From positions 5,108 to 55,552 of the forward strand of contig NZ_JADQTO010000043.1 in the NCBI RefSeq assembly GCF_015704865.1: DNA of 50,445 nucleotides, given 5' to 3'. Under the pieces are notes generated by a model. The model saw only the letters and a list, made by a program, of their open reading frames with translations, was not told the origin of the DNA and did no database searches. Within the stretch, counting starts at the first letter, position 1, and every line of letters begins with the position of its first letter. The DNA comes from Actinoplanes aureus. Its GTDB lineage: Bacteria > Actinomycetota > Actinomycetes > Mycobacteriales > Micromonosporaceae. A program made the position numbers and the translations under genes. This document shows positions 41,636-50,338 of the stretch, in pieces.

Positions 41636-41946
41636 GCGGTCATCCCGTCTTTCACGTGTCGTTCGACGAGGCGTTCGTATACCGAGGCGCGTACCGACAG
41701 GCCGCGCGCGCACAGGCGGGTCAACGGCGCGGCCGCCTGCATGGCCGTGATCAGCCGGCCGAATGCCGCGTGATCGGTTTCGTCCCCGGTGAGGCCGGAA
41801 CTGAACAACAAAGTGCGCCAGACATCTTCGGAATGCGGTCCGTAGAAGCCTTGCAATGCCGCCCGGGCAGTCGCCAGCGTCGGCCTCTGCAACTCGTACG
41901 CCGCACCAGGCAACGAGACGCCCGGTCTCGCGTTCTGCTCCGCCAT
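41632..41946 (-). CDS. Hypothetical protein coupled to the GAF gene
   Basis: A 104-residue helical protein from ATG 41946. The N-terminal Gly/Pro segment is followed by RPTLATARAALQGFYGPHSEDVWRTLLFSSGL and a C-terminal helix (RASVYERLVERHVKDGM). It overlaps the GAF gene by four bases. I do not know the family; the tight coupling suggests a two-protein sensory unit. Nothing else is seen in 41947-42109. Confidence 0.65.
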   Translation of the reverse strand: MAEQNARPGVSLPGAAYELQRPTLATARAALQGFYGPHSEDVWRTLLFSSGLTGDETDHAAFGRLITAMQAAAPLTRLCARGLSVRASVYERLVERHVKDGMTA

Positions 41947-42109
41947 CGGTACCCTTCGTCGACTGTGCGCGCGCTTACCTCACCCGTCAGATCGGTCGGG
42001 ACGCATCGCATCTGAGCCGGCTCAGCCGTCCGCCGACGGGGCAGCGAGCTGTGAGCTGTTGGTCCTCTCTCTCTTCCCCGCCCTTTTCCGTGCGGAGCAC
42101 GCCGGTCGG

Positions 42110-42780
42110 TCATGGGCGGGATGGGGTGACCGACGCGGGGACGGCGGGCCGCCAACGGGCCTCGGCGGGATGCAGATTGTTCACGGCAGTGGCCGTGGCC
42201 GCGACGTAGTAGTCGAACAGGCGGGTCAGCGCGGTGCGGCGTTCGGGCGGCCGGTCCTCGTCGTGGGCTCGGCTGGTGGCGTAGGCACGGATGAGGTCGT
42301 GGAAGGTGTACCGGCCGGGCCCGGTCTGCTGGAACAGAAGGTCCTCGCGCAGGTAGCGCAGCAGCGCCTGGACGGTGGTCAATTCGGTCTCGGCCAGGGC
42401 TGTCGCGACTACGCGTCGAAGTCCTGACCGGGATGCAGGGCGAGCAGCCCCAGCAACCGCTGATGGTCGGCGGGTAAGTGCTGGTAGGACTGGTGCAGCG
42501 CGAGTTCGACGCCGGTGTCCCGGCGCCGGTCGTGGTGGCGTTCGTCGAGTCGGTCGGCGTGATCGGTCAATGTCCAGCGGGTGTGCTGCGCATGTGCCCG
42601 GTGATCTGGCCGAGGGCCACGGGCAGATAGCCGCAGCTCCGCGCGATCTGGGCCGCAGCGTGCGGATCGGAGCCGACGGGCACCTCGGGGACGGCCTGGG
42701 CGAAAAATGCCAGGGCCTCGTTGTGGGTGAATCCGTCCACGGACAAGTGGGTCGCGGTCCGCCACATCGTAACCACGCTG
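42110..42780 (-). pseudogene. AfsR/SARP-like NB-ARC regulator relic
   Basis: Three frames in succession give the late part of an NB-ARC ATPase regulator: FTHNEALAFFAQAVP with ARSCGYLPVALGQITGHM (GLPLA-like motif), then HQSYQHLPADHQRLLGLLALHPGQDFDA, then ALLRYLREDLLFQQTGPGRYTFHDLIRAYA (the MHD-region counterpart, here FHDL). Two frameshifts and loss of the DNA-binding domain, P-loop and TPRs make it a relic. Intact relatives control secondary metabolism. It abuts a recombinase fragment at ~42780. Confidence 0.68.
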
Positions 42781-42999
42781 ACCGACATCATCCGAGTGAT
42801 CCATGACGCCGATCCTGGCGACAAGGGCGAGATCTACCGCCAGCTCGGGCTGCGGCTGACCCACATCCGGGAAAGCAAAAGTGCTGGCCGAGTCAAGGCC
42901 AGCACCGGTGTGCTTACAGTCTGTGTCCGGAGGGGGGACTTGAACCCCACGCGTAGCATCCGTGCGACTTTCAACGGACCAGCGGTCAAACGCGCTTGA
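42781..42999 (+). pseudogene. C-terminal end of a large serine recombinase
   Basis: The frame reads TDIIRVIHDADPGDKGEIYRQLGLRLTH, typical of the end of phiC31-like serine integrases ('ADKAEIY.QLGL.LTY'), and then runs through a tRNA-like segment as CVRRGDLNPTRS. Resolvase and zinc-ribbon domains are missing. Such recombinases often end by reading into the tRNA they integrated at, which fits here. Confidence 0.55.
42921..42952 (-). other. tRNA-Leu-like 3' end (attachment-site scar)
   Basis: On the minus strand GCGTGGGGTTCAAGTCCCCC and following CTCCGGACACAG resemble the T-arm and acceptor end of actinobacterial tRNA-Leu(GAG), with one base missing and one added. No proper anticodon arm or 5' half precedes it, so it is not a working tRNA. 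Confidence 0.5.
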
Positions 43000-43161
43000 A
43001 CACGTCAGCGGGGCGAATCGCCGCACCTCTTCCTATGGGCTGGGGAGGTGGGCGTCGTGGCTGCCGTAGTTCCGGCGTTGATCCCCGTGGTGACGCCGCG
43101 AGATTCTCGGATGTCCTCTTCCCCAGCGCCGGGGAAACGGTTGCCGTTGCCGCTGTCGCGA

Positions 43162-43250
43162 ATGCCAGCCATCCGAGACGAAGGCGTGATCTACGGGCTT
43201 GCCGCACTCGACGCCCGCGGCCGAGTGGCTGACCGGCTCGTACTGTCAGC
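43162..43250 (+). pseudogene. AbrB/SpoVT-like protein cut by an IS
   Basis: The frame starts MPAIRDEGVIYGLAALDARG and continues RVADRLVLSAL, then meets the IS left end at 43250. The pattern is that of small actinobacterial AbrB-type antitoxin/regulator proteins ('YG.AALDA.GRVADR.V..AL'). The remaining two thirds do not reappear after the IS pair. Confidence 0.4.
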
Positions 43251-44163
43251 ATTGAACCTTTTCCAACCTGACGGTGCTGGTCACGGCAGGTGTGGGTGGC
43301 CCGGATATCGATGAGGGCGAGGCTCCAGGTAAGACAGCAGTCGACCAAGATCCGATGCCCCAGCCGGGAGCCTCGCCGTGCTGTCTTACCCCGCCAAGAT
43401 TCCGCTGTCCAATCGGAGTCTGAACCACCTCGCCGACCGCATTCGGGTCCACCGTCGCCAACGCGGTTCCCGGTGGCGGCGCCTCAACCCCGGTGAGCAG
43501 GCATTACTCGTCCTGGCCCACATGCGAAAACGGCGACACTTACACCCGCCTCGCGGCCGGGTTCGGCGTGGCCACCGCCTGGCGCTACGTGCGCGAAGCC
43601 GTCGACCTGCTCTCCGCCGCCGCAGACGACCTGGCCACCGCCATGGACCGCATCCGCCAGCTGGCCTTCGCCATCCTGGACGGCACCCTGATCGCGATCG
43701 ACCGGATCGCCGACCAACGACCGTACTACTCCGGAAAGCACAAGCGCCACGGCGTGAACGTGCAGGTCATAGCGGACGCGGCCGGCTGATCTGGGCCTCG
43801 GTGGCGTTGCCCGGCCGTACCCACGACCTGAGCGCAGCCCGCCAGCTCGGCATCATCGACGCCCTGACCAGCGCGGACGTCATGACGTTCGCGGACAAGG
43901 GCTACCAAGGTGCCGGTGGCACCATCCGGGTTCCGTTCAAACGCCACCGGTCCCGGCCGAAGCTCCAGCGCTGGCAGAAGCGCTACAACCGCCAGCACGC
44001 CCGGATCCGGGTCCGCGGCGAACGAGCCATCGCCACCTTGAAGACCTGGACGCTACTCGCCAAGCTGCGCTGCTGTCCCCGCCGAGCGACCGTGATCGTG
44101 CAGGCCATCCTGGTTCTGCAGCACGTTGAAGCCGACCGCTACGCAGGATGAAAAGGCTCAGTG
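43250..44163. mobile_element. IS5-type element, frameshifted
   Basis: About 0.9 kb between CATTGAACCTTTTC (43250-43263) and the complement of CACTGAGCCTTTTC (44150-44163), 12 of 14 matching. It interrupts the gene at 43162. The right repeat overlaps the left end of the next element (IS6) by nine bases. Confidence 0.65.
43378..44151 (+). pseudogene. IS5-type (HTH + DDE) transposase, two frameshifts
   Basis: Opens MLSYPAKIPLSNRSLNHLAD with an HTH region (LNPGEQALLVLAHMRK), then after an extra base near an AAAA run the next frame goes on GDTYTRLAAGFGVATAWRYV, FAILDGTLIAIDRIADQRPYYSG (first Asp) to a stop at 43789. The first frame then resumes: LIWASVALPGRTHDLSAAR, TFADKGYQGAGG (second Asp) and RVRGERAIATLKTWTLLAKLRCCP (Glu). 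Relatives are single uninterrupted genes as far as I recall, so these look like mutations. An AAAA-mediated shift at the first break cannot be excluded. Confidence 0.75.
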
Positions 44164-44934
44164 AAGTCTGTGGGTTGGTCTCGACGCTGTGCTCGTCCTC
44201 GGTCGGCGTTCGCCGGGTTCCGCTTCCCGGCCGAGGTGATCGTGGTGGCGGTGCGCTGGTACATGCGCTACGGCTTGTCCTACCGAGACGTCGAGGAACT
44301 GCTCGCTGAACGCGGCATCCAGGTCGACCCCGTGACCGTCTACCGCTGGGTGCAGCGGTTCATGCCACTGCTGGCCGACGCCGCCCGGTTCGCCCGCCAC
44401 TCACCCGCTGACCGTTGGTTCGTGGACGAGACATACGTCAAAGTCAACGGAGTCTGACGCTACCTCTACCGGGCGATCGACCAGCACGGCCAGGTCGTCG
44501 ACGTGCTGCTCTCGACCCGCCGGGACGCCGCCGCCGCTCGCCGGTTCTTCACCCGAGCGCTACGGACGCTGAAGGTGATCCCAAACCAGGTAGTCACCGA
44601 CGCCGCGCCGGTCTATCCGGGCGTACTGCAGGAGGTGGTTCCCGCGGCGTGGCACCACGTCGAGCAGTACGCGAACAACTCGATAGAAGCCGATCACGGC
44701 CAGCTGAAACGCCGGCTGAGACCGATGCGTGGACCCCAGACTGATCGTTGGGCGCAAGTCGTGATCGCCGGGCCCACCTTTATGCAGAATCTGCGCCGCG
44801 GCCACTACGAACTCGGAGTCGACGCCCGCCCCGCACTGCGAGTCGCCGCAGCGTTCACCGAACTCGCCCAAGCGCTCTAACCACCTGTCGGGCGGGGCTC
44901 AGCCTGTCCGCCGATCTCGCAACGCAACGGAGCC
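44155..44934. mobile_element. IS6-family element
   Basis: Right end is the complement of GGCTCCGTTGCGTTG (IS6/IS26-type GGCTCTGTTGCA-like end) finishing at 44934; the left end GGCTCAGTGAAGTC at 44155 is more diverged. Size (~0.78 kb) is normal for IS6. Its transposase has a stop codon. Confidence 0.65.
44161..44880 (+). pseudogene. IS6-family transposase with in-frame TGA
   Basis: FAGFRFPAEVIVVAVRWYMRYGLSYRDVEELLAERGI and WFVDETYVKVNGV (first Asp) are followed by TGA at 44455-44457, where relatives have Trp (TGG). The same frame then goes on YLYRAIDQHGQVVDVLLS, VVTDAAPVYPGV (second Asp), NNSIEADHGQLKRRLRPM (Glu) to a stop at 44880. All three catalytic acids remain; only one base separates it from an intact gene. 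Confidence 0.85.
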
Positions 44935-45030
44935 GCTGCACCAGATGGGCCTCGGCCTCGCGTTCGCCGGCAACGACGAACCGTACTGGGTGCAGGAGTC
45001 CGCCACCACCCCGAAGCGGCTCACCCTTTG
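44935..45030 (+). pseudogene. Gene fragment after IS6, unidentified
   Basis: The frame MGLGLAFAGNDEPYWVQESA and nine more residues to TGA 45028 has good coding bias and resembles the end of a CAP/SCP-type secreted domain ('G.G.A....pYWVQ'). Its start was removed by the insertion. It converges on the permease gene with a 10-bp overlap. Confidence 0.3.
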
Positions 45031-45968
45031 ACCGAGCCCGCCACCATGCCGCGGATGAAGAAGCGCTGCAGGGACAGGAAGACGATCAGCGGTACGATCA
45101 TCGTGAAGAAGCCGCCCGCGGTGATCAGCTGCCAGCCCTGACCCTGCTGGCCGATCAGGCCGGCCAGGTTGACCGTCATCGGCTCGTTCTCGCCGGGGCC
45201 GAGGAAGATCAGGGCCACCAGCAGGTCGTTCCACACCCAGAGGAACTGGAAGATCGCGAACGAGGCGAGCGCCGGCACCGACACCGGGATGACCAGCCGC
45301 CAGAACGTGGTGAAGTGTGTGGCGCCGTCCACCTTGGCCGACTCGATCAGTTCCTTGGGCAGGGTGGCCATGTAGCTGCGCAGGATGAAGATGGCCAGCG
45401 GCATGCCGAACCCGATGTGCGCCAGCCAGACGGCCGGGAAGGTGCCGTTGAGGCCGAACTGGCCGTACAGCTGCAGCAGCGGCACGAGGGCCACCTGATT
45501 GGGTACGACGAGCAGACTGACGATCATGATGAACAGCACGTCTCGGCCCTTGAACTCCATGAAGGTGAACGCGTAGGCGGCGAACGCGGCGATCAGGATC
45601 GGGATGAGAGTGGCCGGCAACGTGATCGCGAAGCTGTTGATGAATGCCCGGAACATGTTGCTCTCGGTGGCCACCTCGGTGTAGTTCGCCAGCGTCCACT
45701 GGGTGGCGTCGAGGGGCGATTTCAGCACCGTCCACCAGCCGGTGGCGTTGGCGGCGTCCGGTTGCCGGACCGAGGTGATGAACAATCCGATCACCGGCAC
45801 GATCCACAGGAAGCAGATGATCAGCAGGACGGCCTTGACGATCCAGTTGGCCTTGCCGGCGTTCTCGCCTACCCCGCCGAGCTGCCGACGACGGCCGCCC
45901 ATGGTCTTGCGGTCGGTGACCGGACCGGGCACCGGGGTCGGCGGCGGCCCTTGGCTGACGGCGGTCAT
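45021..45968 (-). CDS. Sugar ABC transporter permease (MalG-type)
   Basis: Inner-membrane permease of the CUT1 carbohydrate family, 315 residues. A cytoplasmic Pro/Arg-rich N-tail (1-45) is followed by six helices: IVKAVLLIICFLWIVPVIGL, a periplasmic-facing loop, then INSFAITLPATLIPILIAAF and so on. The ATPase-docking EAA motif is ELIESAKVDGATHFTTFWRLVIP near residue 210. It overlaps the MalF-type gene by ATGA. No ATPase gene is nearby; actinobacteria usually serve such importers with one shared MsiK ATPase. Confidence 0.93.
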   Translation of the reverse strand: MTAVSQGPPPTPVPGPVTDRKTMGGRRRQLGGVGENAGKANWIVKAVLLIICFLWIVPVIGLFITSVRQPDAANATGWWTVLKSPLDATQWTLANYTEVATESNMFRAFINSFAITLPATLIPILIAAFAAYAFTFMEFKGRDVLFIMIVSLLVVPNQVALVPLLQLYGQFGLNGTFPAVWLAHIGFGMPLAIFILRSYMATLPKELIESAKVDGATHFTTFWRLVIPVSVPALASFAIFQFLWVWNDLLVALIFLGPGENEPMTVNLAGLIGQQGQGWQLITAGGFFTMIVPLIVFLSLQRFFIRGMVAGSVKG

Positions 45969-46951
45969 CGTCCTGCCTCCTGGGCTCGGAACTGGCGAAC
46001 CTGATAGATCATGACCGGGATGATCGCCACCATCAGCATGACCACGATCGCCGCGGCGAAGCCGGCGTTGCCGTTGGTGAACAGCTGGTTGTAGAACTCC
46101 AGCCCGATCACGTTGGTGTTGAAGTTGCCGTTGGTCATCACGTACACCACGTCGAAGACCTTCATCACGCCGATCAGCACGGTGATGAACACGACCGTGA
46201 CGGTGGGCCAGATCTGCGGTACGACCACCCGGAAGAACGCCTGCCGCTCGGTGGCGCCGTCGATCCGGGCGGCTTCCAGCGTCTCGGTCGGCACCCCCTT
46301 GACCGCCGCGGACAGCAGCACCATGGAGAAGCCGACCTGCGCCCAGATCAGGATGACCATGAGCCAGAAGCTGTTCATGTGGAAGCGTTCCTGCTGCAGC
46401 CAGACGACCGGGTCGAAGCCCAGCGCCGTGACGATCGCGTTCTGGAGCCCGATCTGCGGTTGGCCGGCCGGGCGGGCCTCGTACACGAAGCGCCAGATCG
46501 TGGCCGCACCGACCATGCTGATCGCCATCGGCAGGAAGATGATCGTCTTGGTCAGCTTCTCACCGCGCGGCCGCAGCCGGTCGGCCAGCACTGCCACGGC
46601 CAGGCCCAGGATCACCGTGGCGGTCGGCACGATGACGATCCAGAGCAGTGTGTTGAACAGCGTCTGGAGGAATGCTTCCGAGGTCAGTAGTTGCCGATAG
46701 TTGTCGAGACCGACCCACTCGGTGGAGGTCCGGTTGGCGAAGCTGTAGACGATGGTCTGATACGCCGGATAGATCAGGAACAACCCGATCGCCGCCACCG
46801 CGGGCAGGATGTAGACGTACGGTTTGATCCGGTCCTCCCAGGGCCCCGGCAACCGCTCGGCGAGCTTGTTGAGCAGGTAGTAGAGCACCAGCGCGCCGCC
46901 TACCCCGGCTATGATCGAGATCAGCGCGGTTATCACTTTCGCGGTCATCAC
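45965..46951 (-). CDS. Sugar ABC transporter permease (MalF-type)
   Basis: Second CUT1 permease, 328 residues. The first helix (IISIIAGVGGALVLYYLL) precedes a cytoplasmic stretch, then YVYILPAVAAIGLFLIYPAYQTIVYSF and further helices give about seven to eight spans. The EAA loop is TETLEAARIDGATERQAFFRVVVPQIWP. It forms a heterodimer with the MalG-type protein. The extra N-terminal helix is found in a subset of actinobacterial MalF homologues. Ten bases separate it from the binding-protein gene. Confidence 0.93.
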   Translation of the reverse strand: MMTAKVITALISIIAGVGGALVLYYLLNKLAERLPGPWEDRIKPYVYILPAVAAIGLFLIYPAYQTIVYSFANRTSTEWVGLDNYRQLLTSEAFLQTLFNTLLWIVIVPTATVILGLAVAVLADRLRPRGEKLTKTIIFLPMAISMVGAATIWRFVYEARPAGQPQIGLQNAIVTALGFDPVVWLQQERFHMNSFWLMVILIWAQVGFSMVLLSAAVKGVPTETLEAARIDGATERQAFFRVVVPQIWPTVTVVFITVLIGVMKVFDVVYVMTNGNFNTNVIGLEFYNQLFTNGNAGFAAAIVVMLMVAIIPVMIYQVRQFRAQEAGR

Positions 46952-46961
46952 CGATCAGCTC

Positions 46962-48272
46962 CTAGTAGTCCGGCCAGCTCTCGTCGATGTCCCTGAGTAC
47001 CGTGGCGGTGTCCTCCTGGCCGGTCACCCAGATCACCATCCCGCGCCAGAAACTGCCCGAACCCACCTCGCCGGGCATGGTGTCCGAGCCGTCGAACACC
47101 GCCTCGGTGGAGGAGTAGGCGATCTCGGCGATGGCGCGCATCGTCTCGTTCGGGTACTTCGACCGGTCGAAGTCCTTCCACGGGGAGATGAAGCCGCCGT
47201 CGGGCGCCAGCTGGTTGCCGAACTCCTTGCTGGTGATGAACTCCAGTACCCGCACAGTGTCCGGGTTGTCGTTGAACAGCCCGGCCAGGTCGCCGGCGCC
47301 GAGCACCGGCTGGCCGGCGCCCGCCTGCACCGGGGGCAGCGGGAACACGCCGGCCTCGGTGTCGATGTTCTGCACGATCGGGTCCGGGAAGTTGCCTGGC
47401 TGGGCCAGGAAGCTGGCCTGGCGGTGCAGGAAGCACTTCGGCGGGTTCTCGAACATCGGGTTGCCGGCGGTGGCGAAGTTGGTGCTGGCGATCGACCGGC
47501 GGCCACCCAGCACGTTGCCCTCGGTGAACCAGATCTTGCCGATCTCGTCGACGGCCTGCTGGATCACCGCGTCGTTGAACGGGATCTGGTGGCTGGTCCA
47601 CTGCTTGTACTTGGCGGCGCCACCGACCCGCAGGACGTAGTCCTCCACCCAGTCGGTGGCCGGCCAGCCGGTCGCGGCCTGGCTCTCGATCCCGACGCAC
47701 CACGGTGGCGTACCGTCCGCCTTGATCCGCTCGGTCAGCGCCAGCAGCTCCTGCTGCGTCTCCGGAACCGTGTACCCCTTGGCTTCGAACGCCTTCTTCG
47801 GATACCACACCAGGCTCTTGACGCTGGTGGACATCGGGATCGCCCAGACCTTGCCCTCGGCGTCGCTGGCCGCGTCGAACAGGTACATGTTGTTCTTGTT
47901 GTACTGGTTGGTGTCGACGACCGTGCTGAGGTCGATCAGCCGGCCGGACAGCGCGATGTTCAGCGTGATGCCGGGCTGCGGGAAGATCGCGACGTCCGGC
48001 AGGTTGTTGCCGGCCACCCGGCTGCGGATCAGCTTGTCGAAGTCCGGCGTCGAGGACAGCCGGACCTTGATGCCGTTCCGGTCCGCCCACGGCTGCACGA
48101 TGCCCTGGAAGCTCTGCGACTGGTCGCCGCTGAAGCCGTACATCACCTCGACCACGTCGTCCTCGGCGCCGCGGTTGCGGCCGGCTCCGGGTTCGGCGAG
48201 GCACGCCGAACCGGTCAGGCCCACGACCGCCGCCACGGCAGCGCCCCGGATCACCCGCCTCCACCTGTGCAT
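46962..48272 (-). CDS. Sugar-binding lipoprotein of the ABC importer
   Basis: Extracellular substrate-binding protein of 436 residues. The signal peptide ends in a lipobox-like LTGSAC (Cys24). The mature part is a family 1 solute-binding protein: VVEVMYGFSGDQSQSFQGIVQPW, LPDVAIFPQPG, VWAIPMSTSVKSLVWYPKKAFEAKG, PPWCVGIESQAATGWPATDWVEDY and DLAGLFNDNPDTVRVLEFI. It delivers an oligosaccharide to the two permeases downstream. Divergent neighbour GH32 points to a fructoside such as sucrose or a fructo-oligosaccharide, which is inference. Confidence 0.93.
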   Translation of the reverse strand: MHRWRRVIRGAAVAAVVGLTGSACLAEPGAGRNRGAEDDVVEVMYGFSGDQSQSFQGIVQPWADRNGIKVRLSSTPDFDKLIRSRVAGNNLPDVAIFPQPGITLNIALSGRLIDLSTVVDTNQYNKNNMYLFDAASDAEGKVWAIPMSTSVKSLVWYPKKAFEAKGYTVPETQQELLALTERIKADGTPPWCVGIESQAATGWPATDWVEDYVLRVGGAAKYKQWTSHQIPFNDAVIQQAVDEIGKIWFTEGNVLGGRRSIASTNFATAGNPMFENPPKCFLHRQASFLAQPGNFPDPIVQNIDTEAGVFPLPPVQAGAGQPVLGAGDLAGLFNDNPDTVRVLEFITSKEFGNQLAPDGGFISPWKDFDRSKYPNETMRAIAEIAYSSTEAVFDGSDTMPGEVGSGSFWRGMVIWVTGQEDTATVLRDIDESWPDY

Positions 48273-48813
48273 ACCGGCTCCGTCGAACGAGATGTGTCGA
48301 TCACGTGACTCAACTCACACACTTCGCCCCCTCTGGGAGGCTGTCAACCTTGCGGACCCTCCCTTCTGGATTCGGCGTCACGTCCGTTCGCCTGACCGGC
48401 CCGGCGGCGCACGTCTGCCTCGATGTGCGGACGCATTCCGGGGAGGAACTATGCGAGTCCATCGGGCATCCGCGTGTCTCGACGCGGTCGTCATCGCGGC
48501 GGCGGTCGGGGCCACGCCGGCGATAACATGCGTGCCGATGCATATAGGAACGTAATGACGTTAAACGCTGGGATCGCTGTGCCCTGCGAGCTAGGGCTTG
48601 GTGCGGGGCGGGCCTGAGCGATGTCCTGTCAACGCTTTCGCGGACGTCCGAACGGCTCGGGACACACTCCATGGCCTACCGTGGAGGCATGAACCGCCTC
48701 GGCAGGCGTGACGTCGGCGCAGGCGTACGCCCCCGCCGAAGCTGCGCTGGTTCGCGCCGTCCGGAAGCCGTTGAAGTCGTGTCGCCGCACCGGACCTGCA
48801 CCGGGACGACACA
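48273..48813. promoter_or_regulatory. Divergent control region, importer / GH32
   Basis: About 540 bp between the divergent operons. Two small inverted repeats stand out: TCACGTGA (48301-48308) and AACGTAATGACGTT (48549-48562), either of which could bind a LacI- or GntR-type regulator. No regulator gene and no supported frame lie here. Confidence 0.4.
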
Positions 48814-50103
48814 GTGAATTCCGCGCACCCGGATCCGGCCTTCCCGAGCCTGCACGGTCGCCCCCAATACGGATGGGTGAACGATCCGAACGGCTGCTCG
48901 TTCATCAACGGCCGCTACCACCTGTTCTTCCAGTACAACCCCGACGCGCCCGTGCACGACGGGATCAAGTGGGGACATGTCAGCTCGGCGGATCTGCTCC
49001 ACTGGCGGCAGCACCCGATCGCATTGGTCAACCGTCCCGGCGAGCTTGACGAGTACGGGTGCTGGAGCGGCTCGGTGACAGACGATGCCGGCGTGCCCAC
49101 CGCGGCGTACAGCGCCGTTGCCGACAAAAGCTTCCGATCGGTCGTGCTGCTCGCCCGGAGTGACCGAGACATGCTGCGCTGGCACCAGGACCGGGAGCCC
49201 GCCGCCGGCATGCCGGACGATCCGGCCATCAGTCACGCACGAGACCCGTTCCTCTTCGAGGCCGACGGCCGCCGATACGCCGTTCAAGGTGCTGGGCACA
49301 CGCACGGCAGTCCGCGGATACTCGTCTATGGCTGCGACGACCTAACCTCGTGGACAGGGCTGGGAACGCTCCTATCGAGCGACAACCCGATCGCAGCCGA
49401 GGCGGCGCCGGCGAATATCTGGGAGTGCCCCAACCTGCTGCCCCTCGATGACCGATGGATCTTGATCGTCTCACTCTGGCGTCACGTCGACGGCACCCAG
49501 CGCCTAGCCGGGGTGAGGCACCTCATCGGTGATCTTGAAATTGGATTGGATGGCCCACGCTTCACACCCGTCGGCGGCGGAGAACTCGACCGAGGCCCGT
49601 GTTTCTACGCCCCGCAGGTCCTGCGCCATGACGGCCGGGTCCTGCTGTGGGCATGGTCCTGGGAGCACGGCCGAACGCGGGAAGACATCGCCGGGGCCGG
49701 CTGGGCCGGCGCGCTTACCTTCTGCCGTGAGTTGTCCCTGCTCGGTGACACGCTGGTGTCGAGGCCGGTGCCCGAACTCGCCGGGTTGCGCCGGGAGGCA
49801 CTGCAGATCCCCTCGGATCAGCCGTTCACCGCCACCGCCTACGACATCGAGTTGCACCCCGATGCACGACAAGCGACACTGTGGCTGGTCGATGGCGGTG
49901 ACGAACAGTTGGTCGCTGAGGTCGACCTCGCACCGTCCCCCGTGGTACCGCCGCGCATCCTAGTTGACGGATCCATGATCGAAACCTTCGATGGCACGGC
50001 CACTGCCTACACAACCCGGGCGTATCCGACAATGACCAGCCGTTGGCTTCTGCGGCTCGCGCAGCCCGCGCCCATCAGCGCCTGGCAGCTCGGGCTGCAA
50101 TAG
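48814..50103 (+). CDS. GH32 fructosidase (sucrase/fructan hydrolase)
   Basis: Glycoside hydrolase family 32 enzyme of 429 residues from GTG 48814, which removes beta-linked fructose from sucrose or fructans. Catalytic motifs are complete: WVNDPNG (nucleophile Asp24), ARDPF (RDP, 143-145) and WECPNL (acid/base Glu204). The five-bladed propeller fills ~1-300 and a shortened beta-sandwich follows (ATLWLVDGGDE, VDGSMIETFDG). There is no signal peptide, so it should act in the cytoplasm on sugar brought in by the divergent importer. A terminator follows. Whether the substrate is sucrose, its phosphate or a fructan cannot be told. Confidence 0.93.
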   Translation: MNSAHPDPAFPSLHGRPQYGWVNDPNGCSFINGRYHLFFQYNPDAPVHDGIKWGHVSSADLLHWRQHPIALVNRPGELDEYGCWSGSVTDDAGVPTAAYSAVADKSFRSVVLLARSDRDMLRWHQDREPAAGMPDDPAISHARDPFLFEADGRRYAVQGAGHTHGSPRILVYGCDDLTSWTGLGTLLSSDNPIAAEAAPANIWECPNLLPLDDRWILIVSLWRHVDGTQRLAGVRHLIGDLEIGLDGPRFTPVGGGELDRGPCFYAPQVLRHDGRVLLWAWSWEHGRTREDIAGAGWAGALTFCRELSLLGDTLVSRPVPELAGLRREALQIPSDQPFTATAYDIELHPDARQATLWLVDGGDEQLVAEVDLAPSPVVPPRILVDGSMIETFDGTATAYTTRAYPTMTSRWLLRLAQPAPISAWQLGLQ

Positions 50104-50113
50104 AGGAAACACC

Positions 50114-50131
50114 GGCCTTGCAGAGAAGGCC
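50114..50131. terminator. Terminator after GH32
   Basis: GGCCTT, loop GCAGAG, then AAGGCC, starting 11 bp after the stop codon. Flanking AGAGG (50103-50107) and CCTCT (50130-50134) can extend the stem. Confidence 0.55.
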
Positions 50132-50320
50132 TCTCGGGTCAACATTCAGCTAGAGCTGGTGCCAGTCGGCGGGAACCGGCCGGATGTCGACCCGGCCTGA
50201 TCCGACCCTGGCCAGCGGGACGTCGCCGCCTGGGAAGCCGCCTGGTGGCTGCCCGATGGGGGACGCCCGATGTCACCCGGGTCGGCTGGATGAACACCGT
50301 GCGGGCGTTGAAGATGGCCC

Positions 50321-50338
50321 TGAAGGGTGCCAGTTCGA
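50321..50338 (+). repeat. Isolated copy of an IS end
   Basis: CCCTGAAGGGTGCCAGTT is identical to 10924-10941, the left end of the integrase-core IS, and partial similarity goes on for ~13 bases. So a related element or its remnant probably begins here and runs off the window. The rest of 50132-50445 shows no gene I can support. Confidence 0.5.

Noticed and set aside
42921..43005. Complete tRNA-Leu gene
   Set aside because: Only the T-arm and acceptor end are recognisable; the anticodon arm and 5' acceptor strand do not pair and indels break the T-arm.
43495..43530. Programmed -1/+1 frameshift in the IS5-type transposase
   Set aside because: A short AAAA run exists, but a second frameshift near 43789 has no slippery sequence, so decay explains both better. 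Kept only as a remote possibility.
46911..48308. A 465-codon plus-strand frame and a 438-codon minus-strand frame over the binding-protein gene
   Set aside because: Both are shadows of the lipoprotein gene at 46962-48272; their translations are Arg/Gly/Val-rich with no domain.
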